Source of the DNA: Linnemannia elongata
Lineage: Eukaryota; Mortierellomycota; Mortierellomycetes; Mortierellales; Mortierellaceae
DNA length: 64,000 nt
Direction: 5' to 3'
NCBI GenBank assembly: GCA_036320915.1
Contig: JAXBDG010000004.1
Coordinates: 2,728,001 to 2,792,000 of the forward strand
Numbering within the stretch: position 1 is the stretch's first letter; every line of letters begins with the position of its first letter. The notes beneath the pieces were generated by a model, which saw only the letters and a list, made by a program, of their open reading frames with translations, had not been told where the DNA came from and ran no database searches. The translations under genes and the position numbers were made by a program. Shown here piece by piece: positions 61,501-64,000 of the stretch.

Positions 61501-62985
61501 CAGTGGTTTTCTTTTGTTGGTGGTTTTATGGTGTGGTAGATAGTGTTCAGGGATACGGGTGCGGCGCACACGTATACGTAAATCACACGCAAAAAAAAGG
61601 GCGAACGAACATATACAGTACGAAAAAATGACGGAGGTGGGGGGAAGGAGGTGAGAAGGAGGTGAGGAGGTTCAAGGAAGGGAAGGGAAGAGAAGGGAAG
61701 GAAAGGGAAAGGAGGCACAAAGACAAGGATAAGGAGAAGTTGCAAGGGGGAAGGGCGGAGGTATGGGAGTTTGGAGGGTGGGACCAAAGAAAAAAAAAGG
61801 TATGCATTCAGACATGGAGGGAGATAGAGATGGATATAGACAGATGCGCAAGTCATATGGGAAAGGGAGAGGGAGAGGAGAGAGGAGAAGGGAATGAGCG
61901 AAATGTCCAATTGAGGGCTGATTTCTAGGTTGTTAGATGCAGCAAGCAATCACCCGTGTTTGTGGTTCTGTATGTGTGTATGTGCATGCGTGGTTGTGTG
62001 GTATGTATGTGTAATGGCTGTTGCTGGTAATATGGTGATAATGTTTTCGGCAGCGAGGTAAAATGGACAAGGTAAAGGGGAAGAGGCCATGAGAGTGAGA
62101 GAGAGTGAAGGGAGGGGAAGGGGCAGGAACGAGAGTAGAAGAGGGGAGGGGTACGAACAGAGAAGTGAGAGGAGACATATGTGCCTCATAGTGGCGTCCA
62201 GCAAGGTTGATCCTGATCCATGTCCAAGCCGGATTTCTGAATGCATCGCCAGTAAGGTAAACGAGCCCTCACGGGGAAATAGACAACAAGAGAAGAGAAG
62301 GATGTGCAAAAAAAAAGGAAGGGGAGCAATTGCCGATGGACGAGCAGGACAAAAAAATAAATAAAGGATAGGAGCCCATCCGAATGCATGGGGTGCACAG
62401 ATGGATACAAAACCCCGGTTAATGTAGCCAAAAAGGCAATCAACAACAGCAACAACAACAACAACAACAACAACAACTCCATGCATGCCTTATGCGTGAA
62501 TGGGCGTTGGGCTCAGACAGGAGAATATCTTTTTTTGGTTGTTGGTTCTTGTGCCACGCATGTCTCTCAACCCCTCATTCCATTGTCTCTTCCCCTCCAC
62601 ATCATACACATTCGCACAAGGGAGTAATTAACAAAGCCAACCCCCTCGCCGAAAAAAAAAACTGGATTGATTTGCGCGACATACCACTGAGGTCGTTCGA
62701 CCTTGAGGGCTGAGGAGTATCGGGCGTAGTACCGGCGAGCTCATCCATGATATCGTCCATCAACGAGAACGGCGATTGTAGTCCTGTTGTGGTCGTCATC
62801 TCAGTGGTTGGTATACTTAGCGACAGTGGAGCGACTACAGGAACAGAGACAAACGGTGCTGCTGGGATGCCACTGGTCTCGAACGACACTGAGGAGCCAG
62901 TCATGGTTGACCCGACTGTGCGCTGCCCGCTTAGGTCATCGCCTTTGGACCTTTTCTTCTTAAGCAGGCTGGTTAACTTTCCCAT
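58546..62985 (-). CDS. Gln/Ser-rich protein with acidic patches; family not recognised, first junction unresolved
   Basis: The main exon runs from about 61369 to the TGA at 58546-58548 and encodes some 940 residues. It begins near IDFGLAFELSRQLDI, then has a short helical part (GVQKIVGKLEQNSAFKDNAFL), acidic blocks (SDDEGSDVSSEDDSDDE), Gln-rich stretches and a Gly/Pro/Gln/Met-rich tail (YGYMMQTGVGVGVGMGVG). A likely first exon, 62985-62685, starts MGKLTSLLKKKRSKGDDL and ends at a GTATGT donor in phase 1. The acceptor before IDFG (AACGAG) is in phase 0, so these two do not join directly. Either a short exon in 61370-62684 was missed, or the acceptor is the CATCAG ending at about 61318, which matches the phase but loses IDFGLAFELSRQLDINAS. 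No catalytic motif is seen. Confidence 0.7.
62440..62477 (+). repeat. (AAC)n microsatellite
   Basis: About twelve AAC/CAA trinucleotides with one AGC interruption, inside the presumed first intron of the Gln-rich gene. No open gene frame uses it. Confidence 0.85.
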
Positions 62986-64000
62986 TTCTACTTTGTTGTT
63001 GTGGAGTGAGGGGAGAAAGAAGTGGGATGAAGGGAGGAGGTGGAGGAGAGGAAAGGTACTGTGTTCCTTTGGGTTGTTTTAATTGTTGCTGTAGTTGTTG
63101 GTTGCGGGCTTGTCGGTTACTGTTTTTCGAGTCGAGAAGAGTGCTTTGATCTTGCGTTTTTGTCGGTAAAATCGAGAAGGGGTGAATCAGAGGGGGAGGG
63201 GCAAGAAAAAGAATGCGATGATGAAGAAATGAAAAATAAGGAAAGAGAAGAGAAAGAAAAAAAGGTGTGGCCGGACGGGTGGTCGGTTGAAAAAGTGGCG
63301 ATACTTTTTGTTGGTTGAGGTTTGGCGATTCGACTGGTTGAACAGATGAACAGGGCAGACTAAACTAAGGAATTGAGTGTCAGTCTCTATGTTTTCTGTG
63401 TACTCTGAGGAGGAATGAGGGAGAAAGAGGAGGAGAATGGAGGGAAAGAGAGTGGTAAAGTGCGAGAGGGAATGATAAAGACAAAAAGAAGAGAAATAGA
63501 GCCAGGAGATAGGAACAAGAATAGGGAAATAAAAAAATTGCACGTTCGTGGTCTTGGTCGTCCCTTGTGTTCACGGTCGTTTTGCTATGTGAGGAAAGAG
63601 GAAAAAAGACGACAGGAAAGGAAAAAGAGAAATAAGGGGAGAGAAAGAGCGTTCGGGTTATTACTAGAAGACTGACTAAGAGTCGTCTTTTTTATACATC
63701 CTTTTCCTTTAGCCTTCGCGAATGACGAGATGTCTATTTTGTATCGGCCGCGCTCTCTTTCTCTTTTTGAGTGGTGTTGACGAATGAAATGAACAGAACC
63801 AATTCATGGTCGAGACAAAGAAGGGAGACTGCGTACAGAAAAATAAGGTTGATCAGATCAGGGCGATGGCTGTCTCAGGTACGCGTCGTGATGTGAGAGG
63901 CTGAGCAGTGGGTATATGTAAAATGCACAAAAGAAAAAAGTGACAAAGGCAAGAATGAGAGATGAGAGATGAGAATGAGGAAAATGGATATTTGCCATAG
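62986..64000. other. Right-edge upstream region of the Gln-rich gene
   Basis: Purine-rich on the + strand, which is pyrimidine-rich in the sense of the gene that starts at 62985, like the other leaders in this window. Low-complexity open frames are present, but no gene was recognised up to the right edge. Confidence 0.6.

Noticed and set aside
62190..62252. Possible small exon (EIRLGHGSGSTLLD) for the Gln-rich gene
   Set aside because: The acceptor and entry phase fit the first exon, but no donor in the phase needed to join the main exon follows it, so it is not included in the model.
1..64000. CRISPR arrays, insertion sequences, operons and rRNA genes
   Set aside because: The DNA is eukaryotic. 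The only long regular repeat is the coding HAMP array; no direct-repeat/spacer pattern, transposase frame or rRNA sequence was recognised.

Overview
The window is nuclear DNA of a filamentous fungus. Genes carry many short GT-AG introns with TACTAAT-like branch sites, proteins are rich in Ser/Thr/Gln low complexity, and promoters are long, pyrimidine-rich and full of homopolymer runs. The gene set is a group III hybrid histidine kinase, a Skn7-type regulator, a NACHT/pentapeptide/WD40 protein, a Hos4-like ankyrin protein and a GPI mannosyltransferase. Together with the intron style and the large NACHT-WD40 protein, this suggests an early-diverging fungus of the Mortierella type; that placement is an inference.

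Layout. 2-238 (+) is the tail of a gene entering from the left. 2948-8320 (+) is a four-exon gene for a Ser-rich protein of 1,415 residues with no recognised family. 8321-12789 is gene-poor and holds one short gene relic. 12790-18078 (+) is one 1,763-codon frame for a fungal NLR-like protein, interrupted by two in-frame TAA codons and otherwise undamaged. 18469-31047 (-) is a ten-exon gene for a hybrid histidine kinase of about 3,457 residues with about 27 tandem HAMP-type units, where the family usually has five to seven. 31048-42411 holds no convincing gene but has palindromes, hairpins and microsatellites. 42645-46193 (+) is a Skn7-like HSF-domain response regulator. 47411-48028 (+) is an orphan frame with an in-frame TGA or a small intron. 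48317-53612 (-) is a Hos4-like ankyrin protein. 56085-58167 (+) is the PIG-B/GPI10 mannosyltransferase. 58546-62985 (-) is a Gln-rich gene of unknown function whose first intron could not be fully resolved.

How the genes fit together. The kinase and the Skn7-like protein belong to the same known phosphorelay (hybrid kinase, then a Ypd1-type carrier, then Skn7/Ssk1). They are divergent neighbours across an 11.6-kb non-coding spacer. The NLR-like gene lies tail to tail with the kinase, 390 bp away. The most unusual object is the kinase. Its 25 central units are each exactly 276 nt with no indel. Five introns fall at the same codon boundary of the unit, and a sixth is shifted by one base. Some copies are almost identical in DNA, so the array appears to be expanding or being homogenised now.

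All gene models were made by reading frames and splice sites by eye. No database search was possible, and exon ends should be treated as predictions.
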